A stretch of 64,000 bases of DNA from Liriodendron chinense (GCA_003013855.2 ML058505.1:2480001-2544000); one strand, 5' to 3'; shown: positions 1-11,336, counted from the first letter of the stretch. The notes: generated by a model from the sequence alone, not told the origin. Numbers and translations: made by a program.

Positions 1-1641
1 ACTCATCCTCATCAGCAGTCTGGTGCCAGCAAGGGATACATCGATACAAAGACTGCTCAGCAACCCAGTACTGATATGGGGCGGTCGCCATCAGAAAAGT
101 CCGCAGCTCAAAACCCAGCAAATCAGCAGTCAAGTAACTCGCCCAAGAACAATCAATCCGGGTCCTGAAGTCAGAAGATCTAGAGGGAAGTACTGGACGC
201 CTGATACCCGTGAAAGCGAAAAGAGGAACATCCTTCTCATACCCAAACTGTCGGAGGAACAGAATGGGATGATAAGAGAAGTAAGATCGAAAGCCTGCCA
301 ACATCAGAGGAAGGCGGTGTGCATCGCAAAGCACTGGAGGAAGTGAAAGCCAAGATGACTCCCAACGAACGTTCCAGTCACGAAGTTCAGCAAACATTCT
401 GCGATACAAAGGCTCGCTCATCCTAGCTGTATGAGGAAGGAACTCCATGATATAACGCATGATGTCAGAGCTAGGAATGCCAGGAAGGGGTATAGGAACG
501 GTCAAAGAAATACGCTCCCATAACCAGACCTGATCACAAAAAGGAAAAGAAGTTCAGCTAGAGCCAAACAATTCCCAACAAAGCAAGAAAGAAAAAAAGG
601 TGGAAAAGATACCTGAAGAAAGGCACAGCAGCCGCGAAGGACACGAGTGCGGCCCAGGGCGCAGTCAGTTAGCCCATTAAACAGCTCGGCCAAGATGAGA
701 GAAATGATCCCCTGCCGTCAGATAGCTCGGCTCATCACCTCAAAGAGCAAAGGAGTCTGGGACCTTCGCCATCCCGAGAACAGCACCTCAGCTATCAAAC
801 AGAACATCAGTGCGTTCCGAGCAAAGGTAGAATCGGCCACGCTCCGAAGACCCGAAAAAAGGTCATACAGTAAATCCAAGGAGAACACTACAGCATCCTG
901 GCCAGCGGCTGCAGGCCGAACAAGATAGGGGATCCCGAACCAGTTCTGCGGTGTAGCAGTCTTCGGCGACGTCTTCGGCGAGAAATACTGAGTATAATCC
1001 CAAGGAAGGCCTGTCAAACGCGCAAGCTCCTCTAAAGAGGGTCCCATCTCCATATCGTTGAACGCGAATAAGTTCAACGAAGGGACCCAGTCAATCAAGG
1101 CAGCTCCGAGCATCCTCTAATCAATGTCAACTCTAGCCATATAGATCAGACTGCCGAAGCCATAGGACTCCAAATCCCGAATCTCATAAGCTGACAAACT
1201 ATCAAGCCAAGCAAGCAGCCGTGGCGAGCAAGAAGGACGAGGAAGCAGCTGACAAGTCCTCACTGACACCCCCTCCAGAACAAAAGGCCCAGAAATCAAT
1301 GATGACTCATCGAGGATCGGAAGGTCGACAGGCGAAGGAGAAGGAAAAACTGGAACCTCTGCAGACTCGACAGCCCCTGACCTGCCCTCAGTAACGGCTA
1401 TGTCTGATATAGTCGCATCACTATCTGAAACTGTCATAACCTCAGCCGCATGAGAAGACTCGCCCACCTCATGAGCGGAGTGCGCAAAAGACCGACGATC
1501 AGGAGAAGGACGATACTTCCCATCAAAAGAGCTACCAGCGAAGATCACGCCACACATCGTGGCATCCTGGCCTAACCTGACCGTCGAAAAATGCATCTGA
1601 ACCATCAAGAAGGGTCCCGGCAACCCCGATCGAAGAATCAA
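1..1641 (-). pseudogene. Antisense PMD-type gene 2 of the Tat element (aORF-like), broken, runs off left edge
   Basis: Reading down from 1,641, a single frame runs to 613 but is cut by a TAG at 1,114-1,116 and a TGA at 718-720. The frame then meets a GT donor (612-611) and resumes at 529 after an AG acceptor (531-530), staying open to base 1, an exon not obvious from simple ORF lists. Removing the 83-bp intron keeps phase 0. Landmarks in order: a Ser/Pro-rich N-terminus, LEELARLTGLP (PMD/DUF7745-like core), RGCCAFLQ just before the intron, VWLWERI just after it, and LRQFGYEKDVP about 90 codons later. These match the extra antisense ORFs of Tat elements, related to plant mobile domain proteins (MAIN/MAIL1 relatives). 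Molecular role unknown. The TAG and TGA make this copy a pseudogene unless read through. Confidence 0.75.
530..612 (-). other. Predicted 83-bp intron of antisense gene 2
   Basis: On the minus strand the exon ends CTTCAG followed by GTATCT; the acceptor is T-rich ending GATCAG. Both flanking codons are whole (phase 0) and the protein similarity continues across the gap, whereas the intron itself translates into a hydrophobic stretch foreign to the family. Confidence 0.65.
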
Positions 1642-3272
1642 CGGTCAGATCTGGACCTGCAGCCCTCTCCAACAGGAAATCATGAATCCAATCATCATCC
1701 TAGGCTGATCAAAGGGATCATCGAGGCATCCACACCATCCATCATCAAGGGAATATCATCAATGATCACATCAAGTCCACCCAAACAAGTATGCCGCACA
1801 TCTCGGCCCTCATCAAGAGCATCCAAACCATCAAAGGTATCATCTGAACCATCTATCCCATCCAAGCATGAGATCAGCCCATCCATGTCCCTCATGGTCC
1901 CATCACCTCCATCAATCACATCATCCGCATGGCCCACATTCAAGGGATGCACAGCCTCACCTATGTCCCTATCCTCCCATCTCATCCATGCCATCCATTC
2001 CTCCGACAATCAAAGTCCCATTCAAATCTGGAATTTCAGCATGGCTGCCATTAATGGGGCCATTCAAAGCTCCACCAACCACCAAGCTTAAGTCTTCATC
2101 AATACCCCCTCTTAATGCCCCATCTACCCCATCCATTAAAGGCATCTCCCCTTTATCAAAGCTCATTGGAAAATCTGAAGTGTGGGACCCATCATGAACA
2201 GTCCCTACAGCCCTTGAATCTCCACCAATCCATTGTTTGAGAGAGGACAAAGTGAGAAGAAGACAAAAGGAGAAGAAAGGATGAGACAAAAAGAGGAAAC
2301 ATGGCTGGAATCGAAAGACCTGTTACAAAGAATGTGGGGACAGCAGCAACAGACAGCAGGGAATGTCCGAACACGAGCCAGCCCAGGCCGCTCAAGAGGC
2401 GAGCCTTGGGCGGCCTGCTCTGGGCCGCCCGTACGGACACGCTCCCTCTCTCTCCGCGGGATTGGCTCCAGGGTTCTTGGTAGGTGAGGCTGACAGTCCA
2501 CGTCAGCAGATGGCACCCCGTGGGCCACACAAGGCTCCAGTCCACTCCAGATTTCGATTGAGGTTAATCAAGATCATAAAAGGTGCCCCACCGGTCCAAT
2601 CACGAAGCAATGCGGCCAGAATGGCTGATCAAGTCAAAGAGGGAAAGGTGATCAAGTGGGGGCCACAAGCAATCCAAGTCATTCAAAGACTAGATCATCA
2701 TGATCTTAACCATAGAAAAGCTCGCATGGGTCATCAAACAACAAGATCAAAGGTTGGATCGTCAAAAGAAGGGTCAGAGTCCAAGATCTGATCATCAAGT
2801 GGGCCCACAAGGCCAACACAAGTGATCTAAGCAGTTCAGGTCATCATCCACATCATGAGAAGCCTTCTTAGCCTCACAAATCATCAAAAGAGGTGCCCCA
2901 AAGTAAAGCCGAGGTCTCAAGTGGGCCCACGGGGCCGAATCTATCAATCTAAACCATTCAAGGGCTAGATCATCAGGATCCAAACCATTAGAAAGCTTAC
3001 ACATGTCATGGAGCAGCAAGATCAAAGGTTCGATCATCAAAAGAAGGGCCAGAATCCAAGATCTAATCATCAAATGGGCCCACAAGGCCTAATCAAGCAA
3101 TCTGAACCGTTCAAGTCATCATCCATGCAGTTAAGAAGTCTCATCTTCCACAAATCATTAAGGAACAAGTCAAAGTTCGGTGAAAGATTGTATATTCATT
3201 CAAAAGAGCTTGATACAAAAGAGGATAAAAGAAAAAAGAACAAGGCCATAAAAAGCGTAATACCCAAGCAGG
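1642..3272. other. Spacer between antisense genes, low-complexity CATC/GATGG repeats
   Basis: The part at about 1,690-2,180 is a decayed short-period repeat (CATC/ATCCA on +, GATGG on -), which on the minus strand gives Asp/Gly-rich open stretches in shifting frames. 2,600-3,150 holds dispersed words such as GTGGGCCCAC (2,80x and 2,92x) and ATCATCAA. No credible gene. It would hold the promoter of antisense gene 2. Confidence 0.5.
2408..2436 (-). repeat. GC-rich box, copy 1 (inverted)
   Basis: The 29-bp segment read on the minus strand (CCGTACGGGCGGCC..., then CAG, AGG and CGCCC words) is nearly identical to 11,274-11,302 in the LTR and close to 6,945-6,973. The GAGGGAGCG word just 5' is also shared with the LTR copy. 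Confidence 0.6.
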
Positions 3273-4766
3273 CTACAAGTCGCCAACATAGTCGTCATCG
3301 TCCCTCCTCTCGTCCCGCTCCCGACGATAAAGATCCATCAAAGGAGCTGTCACTGATCCTCCAGCGTACCTGCGACGACCCCCTGGAACATAGAGCGAAG
3401 GAAGCAGAGGCCCCTGGCCATACAGCAAATACCACTCATCATAGTCACGATCCGGGATCGTGAAACGAAATCCGGGCTGGCCCACTAGAGCTTCAGCTCT
3501 CTCATCAGCTGGGATCCGAGCAGCTGAAGGAGGTGTAGAACAAGGGACCCGAGCCACCCCAGTGACTTGTCGAAGCAACCTCTCACCCAGATACCACTGA
3601 AAAGATTCAGCGTCGGAAAGCATGATACGGAGACATGAAGCATCATATGCCTCCACGCGCTGGGGGGTATAATAGAGAGGGAAGTTGGCTTACGGCATCC
3701 GAACGAGCTGCAGCAAATGAGGTCACCACGATCAGTCACAGTATAGCACGGGGGGTAAGGAAAGTAAGATACTTACGTCATCAATGGTCAGCCCGTCTAT
3801 GTCAGCGCGCCAATTGTCCCCAGAAACTCGGGAGTTCCGCTGACGGTTTTGCTGGTGCCAGTACATGTGGTGATACAAAGAGGGTTCAACATCGTCCCGC
3901 ATCCTCGGTGCGAGATGGGGAAAATGGTCATAAAAGCAGGTCTGGGCAAAAGCACATCTAATGATCAGAGAGAGAAAGAAGGCAAATGGCTCCAAGGAAG
4001 GTGAATGAAGAAATACCTCGACGACAGGCCAAAAACCTGTGAAGGACCGGCTATGCCGACAGATCTTGTCCAGACCTTGGAAGATATGGGTCAAGATAGC
4101 CCCGTTCCAGTTATAGGGATGATGAAGATCCTCGACTAAATGAAGAAATTTAGGATCAACCCTCTCATTCGCGTGGCAGAAAAGGAAGGACCCGAAGGCA
4201 TAAGTGATCATGGCCCGTGCTTTGTGGAGGGCCTCTCGCTCGGTGGTGGGGATGACGGAGGCAAAAGTGTTGTAGAACCATCGCATCTTTACTTGATGGC
4301 CTTGGAATTCACCCTCGGGTGGGACATCACCGACGAGCCGTAGCCAGTCAGTGGAAGTGAGGGGAGCCAGAGAGCTGACTTGAGGAACAACTGTTCCATG
4401 AAACGAAAAGCCTACTTGCATATAAATGTCCAGGGGAGTTATTCCCCATTCATCACAAGGGAGCTGGAAGGTGTGGGTCTCGTCCCGCCACCTCTCGCAA
4501 AGGGCCGCGAGCATCATGCGGTTAGCATCGTTGTTATGAAAACGTAAGGTGAGGAGGCCAGTAAAAGGAGTACCAGCCAGTACTCGTTCAAGTAAGGGCT
4601 GTGGATCCTTCACCCAGTTGTCCCAGTGATCCCTGGTACCTCGACCCTTGATAGCAGGAAGAGGTTGATGCTCCATAGCTAAGGAACACATGTGGTCCCC
4701 TCGACGGATGATGAAGGCAGGATCATCCTCATCAATCACTCGACGACCTCTGGTACCGTCCACCAT
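3273..4766 (-). CDS. Antisense PMD-type gene 1 (plant mobile domain protein), two exons
   Basis: Exon 1 is 4,766-3,777 (330 codons) and exon 2 is 3,659-3,273 (128 codons plus stop), giving about 458 residues. The splice is GAC|GTAAGT ... CCCCAG|CGC, phase 0 on both sides. Exon 1 shows the PMD hallmark: WRDETHTFQLPCDEWGIT at about residues 92-109, then LVGDVPPEG and a later FTGFWPVVE near 250. Exon 2 is Arg/Asp-rich and ends DDDDYVGDL. PMD proteins (MAIN, MAIL1 and transposon-borne relatives) act in the nucleus in silencing or genome maintenance; the role of element-borne copies is not known. A second, in-frame 75-bp intron (4,016-3,942, GAG|GTATTT...CCCAG) is possible because that stretch translates as an atypical hydrophobic run (VFLHSP...FAQ), giving about 433 residues. 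The ATG at 4,766 follows a TTGTAG that could be an acceptor for a 5' leader exon. It lies antisense inside the Tat element. No stops: the gene may be functional. Confidence 0.75.
3660..3776 (-). other. Predicted 117-bp intron of antisense gene 1
   Basis: The donor GTAAGTAT is the plant consensus; the acceptor is TTATACCCCCCAG. Phase 0; splicing joins two open frames, while reading through gives a stop after 13 codons. Confidence 0.75.
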
Positions 4767-6799
4767 TGAATCCTACAAGCTTGGCAAGGTAGGTCCCTAT
4801 CCCTTACCCGTTAAAATCCAAATTATCATCCAGGAAACCCATGGGATTGGACTCACATTCAAAGGTAAGATCTAAAGTCCAACTCCATGTGTTACCTAGG
4901 ATATGTGTTGGGCCCATTGGAAAAAGTAAGGCCCACCTTAAAGAAAGTTGCATGGCATGCCTTAGGCAAGAAAAGTCCATCATCCAAAGACATACTTTGG
5001 ACAACAAATGCACTCAAGTGTCATGAGATCAACAAAGGATAAGGATCCTACTTCACATGAGAAGCTCCTCTTCAAAGTCCATATGTGGCCAAGGATTGAT
5101 CCACTTTTTATGCCAAGGCCATGATTCTCACTTAAGATACTTCCATCTTTTTACATATGTACATGGACAAGTGGGGAATAGAAAGGAGGTGGGCCCCCAA
5201 GAGCAACCCAAATGCCTCACCTCAATGGATTGAAAGGAGCACATAGCCCACTTAAAAGCATGAGGACCCATTCATGGGTTAACCATGGGCAACCCTATGT
5301 GCACCATCTTGATGAAAGTGTTGACCATGAGAGTACAACATGGCGGTCTACCCACAAACATATGAATCAAAGAAGCTAATGGTAAAAAAGTTGATGTACA
5401 TAGCCCACATGAAGAACTAAGTTGAAAATGCCCATGAAAGGACAAATTTGGGCAACTTATGTGCACCAATTTCTTTACAAGAAAGGGAGACCATTTGAGC
5501 ACAAAAGGGCATGGCTTGATGGGCCACCCAACCATCATGAAAATAGCTAAGAATGGTATACATAGCCCACCTGAAGATCAAAATCCAAAGTGCCCCAAAG
5601 CATGGGACAAAATTGGGCAACTTATGGGTATCATTCTTTCTCACAAATCGAAAGAAAAATCACTCATCTTTGAGAATGATGGTGGATGACCCACCAAGCC
5701 CCCAAAGGAAGTTCAAGGAGCTATGGTTGCATGGATAGCTCACTTGAAGGAGGATCATCCATTTGAGATTGATAACATCTAAGGAAACTCTTGAGAACCA
5801 CTTTCCTACCTCATGGAAAAATCATTGGAAACTAGTAAGATTGTTGGAGCAACTCACTCATGGGGCTTGTAGATGATCAAGTAACTCAAGTCCTCCATCC
5901 ATCAAAAGAAAAAGCATGAAAAGAAAAAATCCTACATGAACAAAGTGTAGTGGGGCACACATGGTTCAAAGAAGTGCACAAGTTTCAATGAAGGCCCAAA
6001 AGCCCATCCATATGGAAAAATTCTAAGGAACCTACCACACCTTATACATAAGGATGTACATCATACTCAAGAGATGGTGGAAGACTTGGGCTACTTGTCC
6101 ATAAAGGCCCAACTATAAAAAATCTAGCCCACTTAAGATCCAAGTGAAGAATGGGCTAGTCACCTTGGTCCATACACATGTGAAGAAAGATGGGGTCACC
6201 CAAAGTGAGCCCCATGAGCCCAAAACTTGAGATGGGCCCTACCATGCCCATGGGCCTAAATCTTGGAAAGAAGATGCAAAAGAAAAAGAAAGCTCCAAAG
6301 GAAATGACAAGGGCAAGAAAGTAAGAGGGAGCCCAAAATGAAGCATTGGGCCCATCAAATACACCAAGGGCCATGACTTCACTTTGAGCCCATTTGATAC
6401 ATATGAAAAGAGGCCCAACTCCCATGAAAGAGATAGTATATTTTTCCATGCACACTTGATGAACATAGCAAAATTACCCTTTACATACACATGAAGGGAG
6501 TGTGAAAAGAAGAAAAGGAAAAATGAAATGGAAAGCTTGCAATGTCCTTCTCCATGCACCACCTTTGAAAGAGATTGGAGATCTAGAAAAGGTCAAGAAT
6601 GCTTGGGCCCACCTTCACTTCTTTTGAAATAGCTACATGAAGAAAAGAAAGGAACCATGAGAAACAATAAAGAAGGAAAAGGACAAGAAAGAGAAAGGAA
6701 GTGGTCCATACCTTTACCACTCACCAAGAAGGGACCACCTTGCTGTCTCAAAATTTCTCTAAGGGCCACCACTTGAAAAGGGCAAAGAACCACCAAAAA

Positions 6800-6895
6800 A
6801 GAGAAAGGAAACTTGAAGAAAGAGAGAGTATGAGATAGAGAAGAGAGAGATTGCACGTTGAAGGGGGCAAGGGTCCCCCATGTTATATAGAATAG
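6800..6895 (-). promoter_or_regulatory. Candidate antisense promoter and CT-rich leader
   Basis: On the minus strand there is TATATAA at 6,889-6,883 followed at about 25-70 bases by a pyrimidine-rich leader (TCTCTCTCTTCTCTATCTC...), the usual layout of plant core promoters. It points toward antisense gene 1. The distance to the ATG (about 2.1 kb) would require a leader intron. Inference only. Confidence 0.4.
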
Positions 6896-6944
6896 GGGAG
6901 GGCACCCTTTTACCCAGCCCACCAAAGAAACCGGGGGTCAGAGA

Positions 6945-6973
6945 CCGTCCGGGCGGCGCACAGGAGGCCGTCC
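6945..6973 (+). repeat. GC-rich box, copy 2
   Basis: Same orientation as the LTR copy at 11,274 with about five differences over 29 bases. It sits about 55-90 bases upstream (on the minus strand) of the TATATAA at 6,889. Confidence 0.55.
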
Positions 6974-7317
6974 TACCCTCTACCTATGTGAAACGACTTC
7001 TCACCCCCTCTCCTTGGGAAGAACTCCTCCTTGGAAAGGGTGGTTGCAAGTGAATCTTGTACCTCCATGTAAGAATGAAGTGATGGAAGAGAATGGTGAG
7101 AAAAAGTAAGAAATCTCACCAAAATCTCATCTTATGAGAAGTTGATGAGAAATTGGCTTGATGATGTGGAAAAGTTCCATGAAATTTTCAAGAAAAAGAA
7201 AGAAAAAAGATTAACTTGGTCAAACAGCGATCTCAACCATCCAAAGGCATGACCAGATGATCCAAACCATTCCAAGAAGAATCCCAAGAATCTCCGCCCT
7301 TGATTATTGTTTACATG

Positions 7318-8290
7318 TACAGTTTTTGGTCCGAAAACCTTAAACTACGTCGGGATCAATATCCCGAGGGTTTTTAATAAAAACCAACATCGATCCTAGC
7401 CGTTCAGGCTAAGATCTGATGGTCTGGATCATTTCAAAAAAAATATATGCTCTATTTGTACAGTTTTTGGTCCGAAGACCTTAAACTACGTCGGGATCAA
7501 TATCCCGAGGGTTTTTAATAAAAACCAGCATCGATCCTAACCGTTCAGGCCAAGATCTGATGACCTAGGACCATTTTGAAAAAATCACAAAAGAATGTAT
7601 GTTCAATTTGTACATATTTTGGGTCCGAAGACCTTAAAACTACGTCGGGATCGACATCCCGAGAGATTTTCAATAAAAACCGGCATCGGTCTTGATTGCT
7701 CGAATCAAGATCCGACGACACCGGACACTTTTCAAAAATCACAAAAGTATATATATGCATTTCCAGCACTCTCTTGTATAGTTTTGGGTCCGAAGACCTT
7801 AAACTACGTCGGGATCAACATCCCGAGAGATTTTCAATAAAAAGCGGCATCGGTCTTGTTTGCTCACATCAAGATCAGATGACTCCGGACAAACAAAAAA
7901 ATTTGTTTGCCCTGTTTTGTACAGTTTTGTGGTCCAAAGACCTTAAACTACACTGGGATTAATTTCTCGAGGGACCTTTTCCTGCTTTCAACCAAAAACC
8001 GGCATCGGCCTCAACCGCTGGGATCAAGGTCTGATAGCCCGGAGCATTTCCAAAAATGCCAAAAAGATTTCAAGCTTTCCATAAAAACCAGCATCAACCT
8101 CGATTACCCGAGTTAAAATTTGAAACTTTTTCAATAAAAATACAAAAAAATATAAAAAAAAAAATTTCGCCATCAATTTCAACTGCACAAATTCATCTCC
8201 AGCGGTCCGAAGACCTAAAACTACACTGGGATTAACTTCTCGGGGGCTTTCTTTCCTAACCTGCTCCAGACATGGCTAACACTTGATCGT
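7318..8290 (+). repeat. Tandem repeat, period about 141-166 bp (6-7 units) in the Tat 3' region
   Basis: Each unit contains GGTCCGAAGACCTTAAACTA followed by CGGGAT and later AAAAACC(A/G)GCATCG. Unit starts: 7,328, 7,469, 7,621, 7,787, 7,931 and 8,204 (spacings 141, 152, 166, 144, 273, so one unit near 8,070 has lost its start). Similarity falls toward the right. Open frames here are only repeat translations. Confidence 0.9.
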
Positions 8291-9845
8291 ACGGGTGTTT
8301 GGAATCTTTTAAACAGGTAAGGGCTGAGGCGGGCAGAACCCGGTGATCCTGTTCATGTTGAACGCACCGTGATAGACAACCTTGATTTGGAAGTCGCTGT
8401 TAAATCTGACGGATGTTCCCTGTTTCTAAAACTCATGAAGGGGATTAAGGCTGTTGGGAGGCGGAGCGCACCCTCACGAAATTGTGAGCAACGTAAGGCC
8501 CCAAACTGGATTGACTAAGGGAAATGTGAGGATGTGGCTCATTTTGTGGCCGAAGGAGTCCGTCGGATGATACGTGGTCTATGTGCATTGCACATGAGGA
8601 ACAGGCAACTTTGTGGGTATGTTGACTGAAAACCCTTAAAATCTCCTCATCCAAAGATGTAAAACTACGGCACTTAACTGTGTGAGACTCGTCTTGCTCG
8701 CTGACGTAAAATGGATCGGGTGCCTTACCAGCAGTAGAAGTTGGAAATGGATGAAAATTCCATACCTTTTCCCTGCATTTCAGAAAAATCAGAAAAATAC
8801 AAAAACATTGCAAAATCACCTTTTCAAAAATCACAAAAAATATGTCCCTTACTTTCAAATCAAATATTTGCAAAAAATCACAAAAAAATATTTCCCTTGC
8901 TGTCAAATCAAATATTTTCAAAAAAAAATCACAAAAAATATTTCCTTTGTTTTCAATAACCGATCTCTATCCTGACCACTCAAGTAACGATTCAGACCAC
9001 ATATTTGCAAAAATCATAAAAATTGTCACTATCCCCCAGCACTACACTTCAGGAGTCTTGAACTCCACTCTCTTCACAATTTGGGATGACGGATCCAGTC
9101 GCCCGCAAATTGGAATCTTGACCAAAGCTGGCGACCAAGCACTGTCTCAATCGCATTTATGCCCAGAAGAACATCTTAAAGTCAGATAATATCCTCGTAC
9201 ATTCTCATTAGCAAAGAAACAACATCTTGGGATGATGGACCTGATCGATCACGGGTTGGGATCTTGACCAACCCGCTGATCAAACATCCACATGAAAAAG
9301 AAAAACCCCAGGGAAGTACAACCCTGGAAGCAATAAGCTCCAAGTTCTCTGCATCACCAGCAAAAGCAAAATCATCAAACTAAAAGAGAATGAGCCAAGC
9401 CATGCATTCATCATGCATCTCCATGCATCAGCATCCTTCGCATCAATCATCATGTTTACCTGCTTCCAAAATAAAAGTCGGTTAGCCAAAGACCCCACAG
9501 GCATCCCTAGTGGAGGCGCAAACCAGATTCCCATTTCAAAAAGATAAAAAAATATATCTCCATTTGCAAATAAAAACCCCACGGAGTATCACTCCGTAGA
9601 GTGGGTATCTTTTCAAAATCCAAAAATATTTTCCCAGTAGAGCGTTCTGCCTCCAAAACACCAGGAGATCTTCCATATCTCTGGGTAGGAGTCGACGCAA
9701 AAATCAAATAAGATCCGATGTCTTGCGGTTTCCCCGGAGACCATCGGATCCAATGCACTCAAAGTACGGTCGAACTGAACTCCAGTGTCAGTGCGGTCGT
9801 TCCACATGCCAAGATACAAAAAGATGAAAGCCAAAAGGCTCGGTC
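8291..9845 (+). other. Tat 3' region, A-rich, no gene seen
   Basis: The sequence has repeated AAAAATCACAAAAAATAT words (8,820-8,940) and two related GGGAT(G)...ATCTTGACC blocks (9,085 and 9,230). No supported coding sequence. Confidence 0.5.
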
Positions 9846-9849
9846 ACAG

Positions 9850-10775
9850 AAACCATTTGAACAGGTGGAAACGATGAATTGTAACCCAAGTATCAAAATC
9901 AGCAGATTGGGTGGAAAGAGTTCACCCGCACATACCTAGGCGTGGATGCCTGAAGTACCTTGACTGATTCCAAGTCGGCGTAGTAGAATCCCGTAAGACT
10001 ATCTGACGCAGGGCGTCTAACCACTCTGACAGTCAAGCGAAACAAGTACTCCTGGAGTGATCTGGGAAAACATCAAACATCACATAATTAGTCTCAGGGT
10101 TAGTATCCTCGTAAGACTAGCGACGCAGAGGCTCTGCTGTACCTTTCCGATGTTAGTACCGATCGGGAATGGAAGGGTTGCGATTGGGTACCCAAGTTGC
10201 AGCGCATGCAGGGACAATCGCAACGTTTTCTCCAAATTCCCGCGGTATGTGCGAGTTATCAATCTCCAGACAATCATCTGACTCAGATACAAAGGATAAC
10301 AAAGATTCCAGACTACAATTAAGGAAAGAATGAATTGCAAACTAAGCATCGAAATCAATAGATCGGGTGGAAAGAGTCCACCCGCACATACCTAGGCGTG
10401 GATGCCTGAAGTACCTTGACTGAGTCCAAGTCGGCATAGTAGAATCCCGTAAGACTATCTGACGCAGGGCGTCTAACCACTTTGACAGTTAAGCAAAACA
10501 AATACGTACTCCTGGAGTAATCTGGGAAAACATCAAACATCACAGAATCGGTCTCAGGGTCAGTATCCTCGAAAGACTAGTGACGCAGAGGCTCTGCTGT
10601 ACCTTTCTGATGTTAGTACCGATCGGGAATGGAAGGGTTGCGATTGGGTACCCAGGTTGCAGCGCATGCAGGGACAATCGCAACGTTTTCTCCAAACTCC
10701 CGCGGTATGTGCGAGCTATGATCGGTTTCCAAATGATCAACTGACACAGATGCAAAGGCAAGCAAAGATTTCGAA
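9850..10775 (+). repeat. Direct repeat, period about 460 bp, two units
   Basis: The word starting GGGTGGAAAGAGT at 9,909 recurs at 10,369, and GAATGGAAGGGTTGCGATTG at 10,167 recurs at 10,627, both 460 bp apart with few differences. It lies immediately upstream of the polypurine tract, so it is part of the 3' UTR of the Tat element. Confidence 0.9.
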
Positions 10776-10846
10776 ACATGATCTATGAATGACTGGGTTA
10801 GAAGTGGGGTGTCCACTCGCTTTGGCATTCGGTTGCACGCAACCTC

Positions 10847-10863
10847 TGCCAAAGAGGGGCATC
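10847..10863 (+). other. Polypurine tract of the Tat element
   Basis: GCCAAAGAGGGGCATC abuts the first base of the LTR (TGTAGACACC), the position and form expected for the plus-strand primer. Confidence 0.7.
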
Positions 10864-11082
10864 TGTAGACACCCCACCTTCGGCTACACTGTTGGTAGAG
10901 AAAGCTGGATGAATGGAAGACCATACCCCCAAATCCCAAGTCCAAACTCAGCCAAACTCACCCTTGTAAGCCCCATTCCATAGCCCAGTTCAAGCCTGAA
11001 CCCAGTCAACCTAGTCCTAAACATTAGCCTGAAAAACCCCCTATAAGGAAAGCCAGTAAAAAAATCCTAAAAAAGCCAAACT

Positions 11083-11222
11083 CCACTGAGTCAACCCATT
11101 GAGTCAACCCGCTGAGTCAACTCATCGAGTCAAAACACCGAGTCAACCCGTCGAGTCAACCCGCTGAGTCAAATCACCGAGTCGACCCGCTGAGTCAACT
11201 CACTAAGTCAACCCACTGAGCC
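11083..11222 (+). promoter_or_regulatory. TGAGTCA-type 13-bp array in the U3 region
   Basis: About ten units of (T/C)GAGTCAAC(C/T)C(G/A)(C/T), period 13 bp; five carry a perfect TGAGTCA, the bZIP GCN4-type core. It ends about 115 bp upstream of the TATA box, an enhancer-like position. Confidence 0.7.
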
Positions 11223-11273
11223 AAACAGCAGCCCCGAGGGAGCGACCGTACCTCGCTGGAAATCGAGGAACGG

Positions 11274-11302
11274 CCGTACGGGCGGCCCACAGCAGGTCGC
11301 CC
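11274..11302 (+). repeat. GC-rich box, copy 3, in the LTR
   Basis: Between the TGAGTCA array and the TATA box (35 bp upstream of it); matches 2,408-2,436 (inverted) and 6,945-6,973. Confidence 0.6.
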
Positions 11303-11336
11303 AAAAATATTTACACGAAATGCCACTGCCCGCTGC

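Larger units (their letters stand above)
4767..7310. other. Spacer 5' of antisense gene 1 inside the Tat element
   Basis: This 2.5-kb stretch is rich in AAG/GGCCCA words on + and has no conserved ORF; the open frames here are short and hydrophobic when translated. It probably includes the leader or first intron of antisense gene 1, since a promoter-like block lies at its far end (6,800-6,900). Confidence 0.4.

Noticed and set aside
2192..2791. Overlapping open frames around the GC-rich box
   Set aside because: GC-rich bias keeps all frames open; no family likeness in any.
7545..8116. Overlapping open frames on both strands
   Set aside because: They are translations of the 150-bp tandem repeat.
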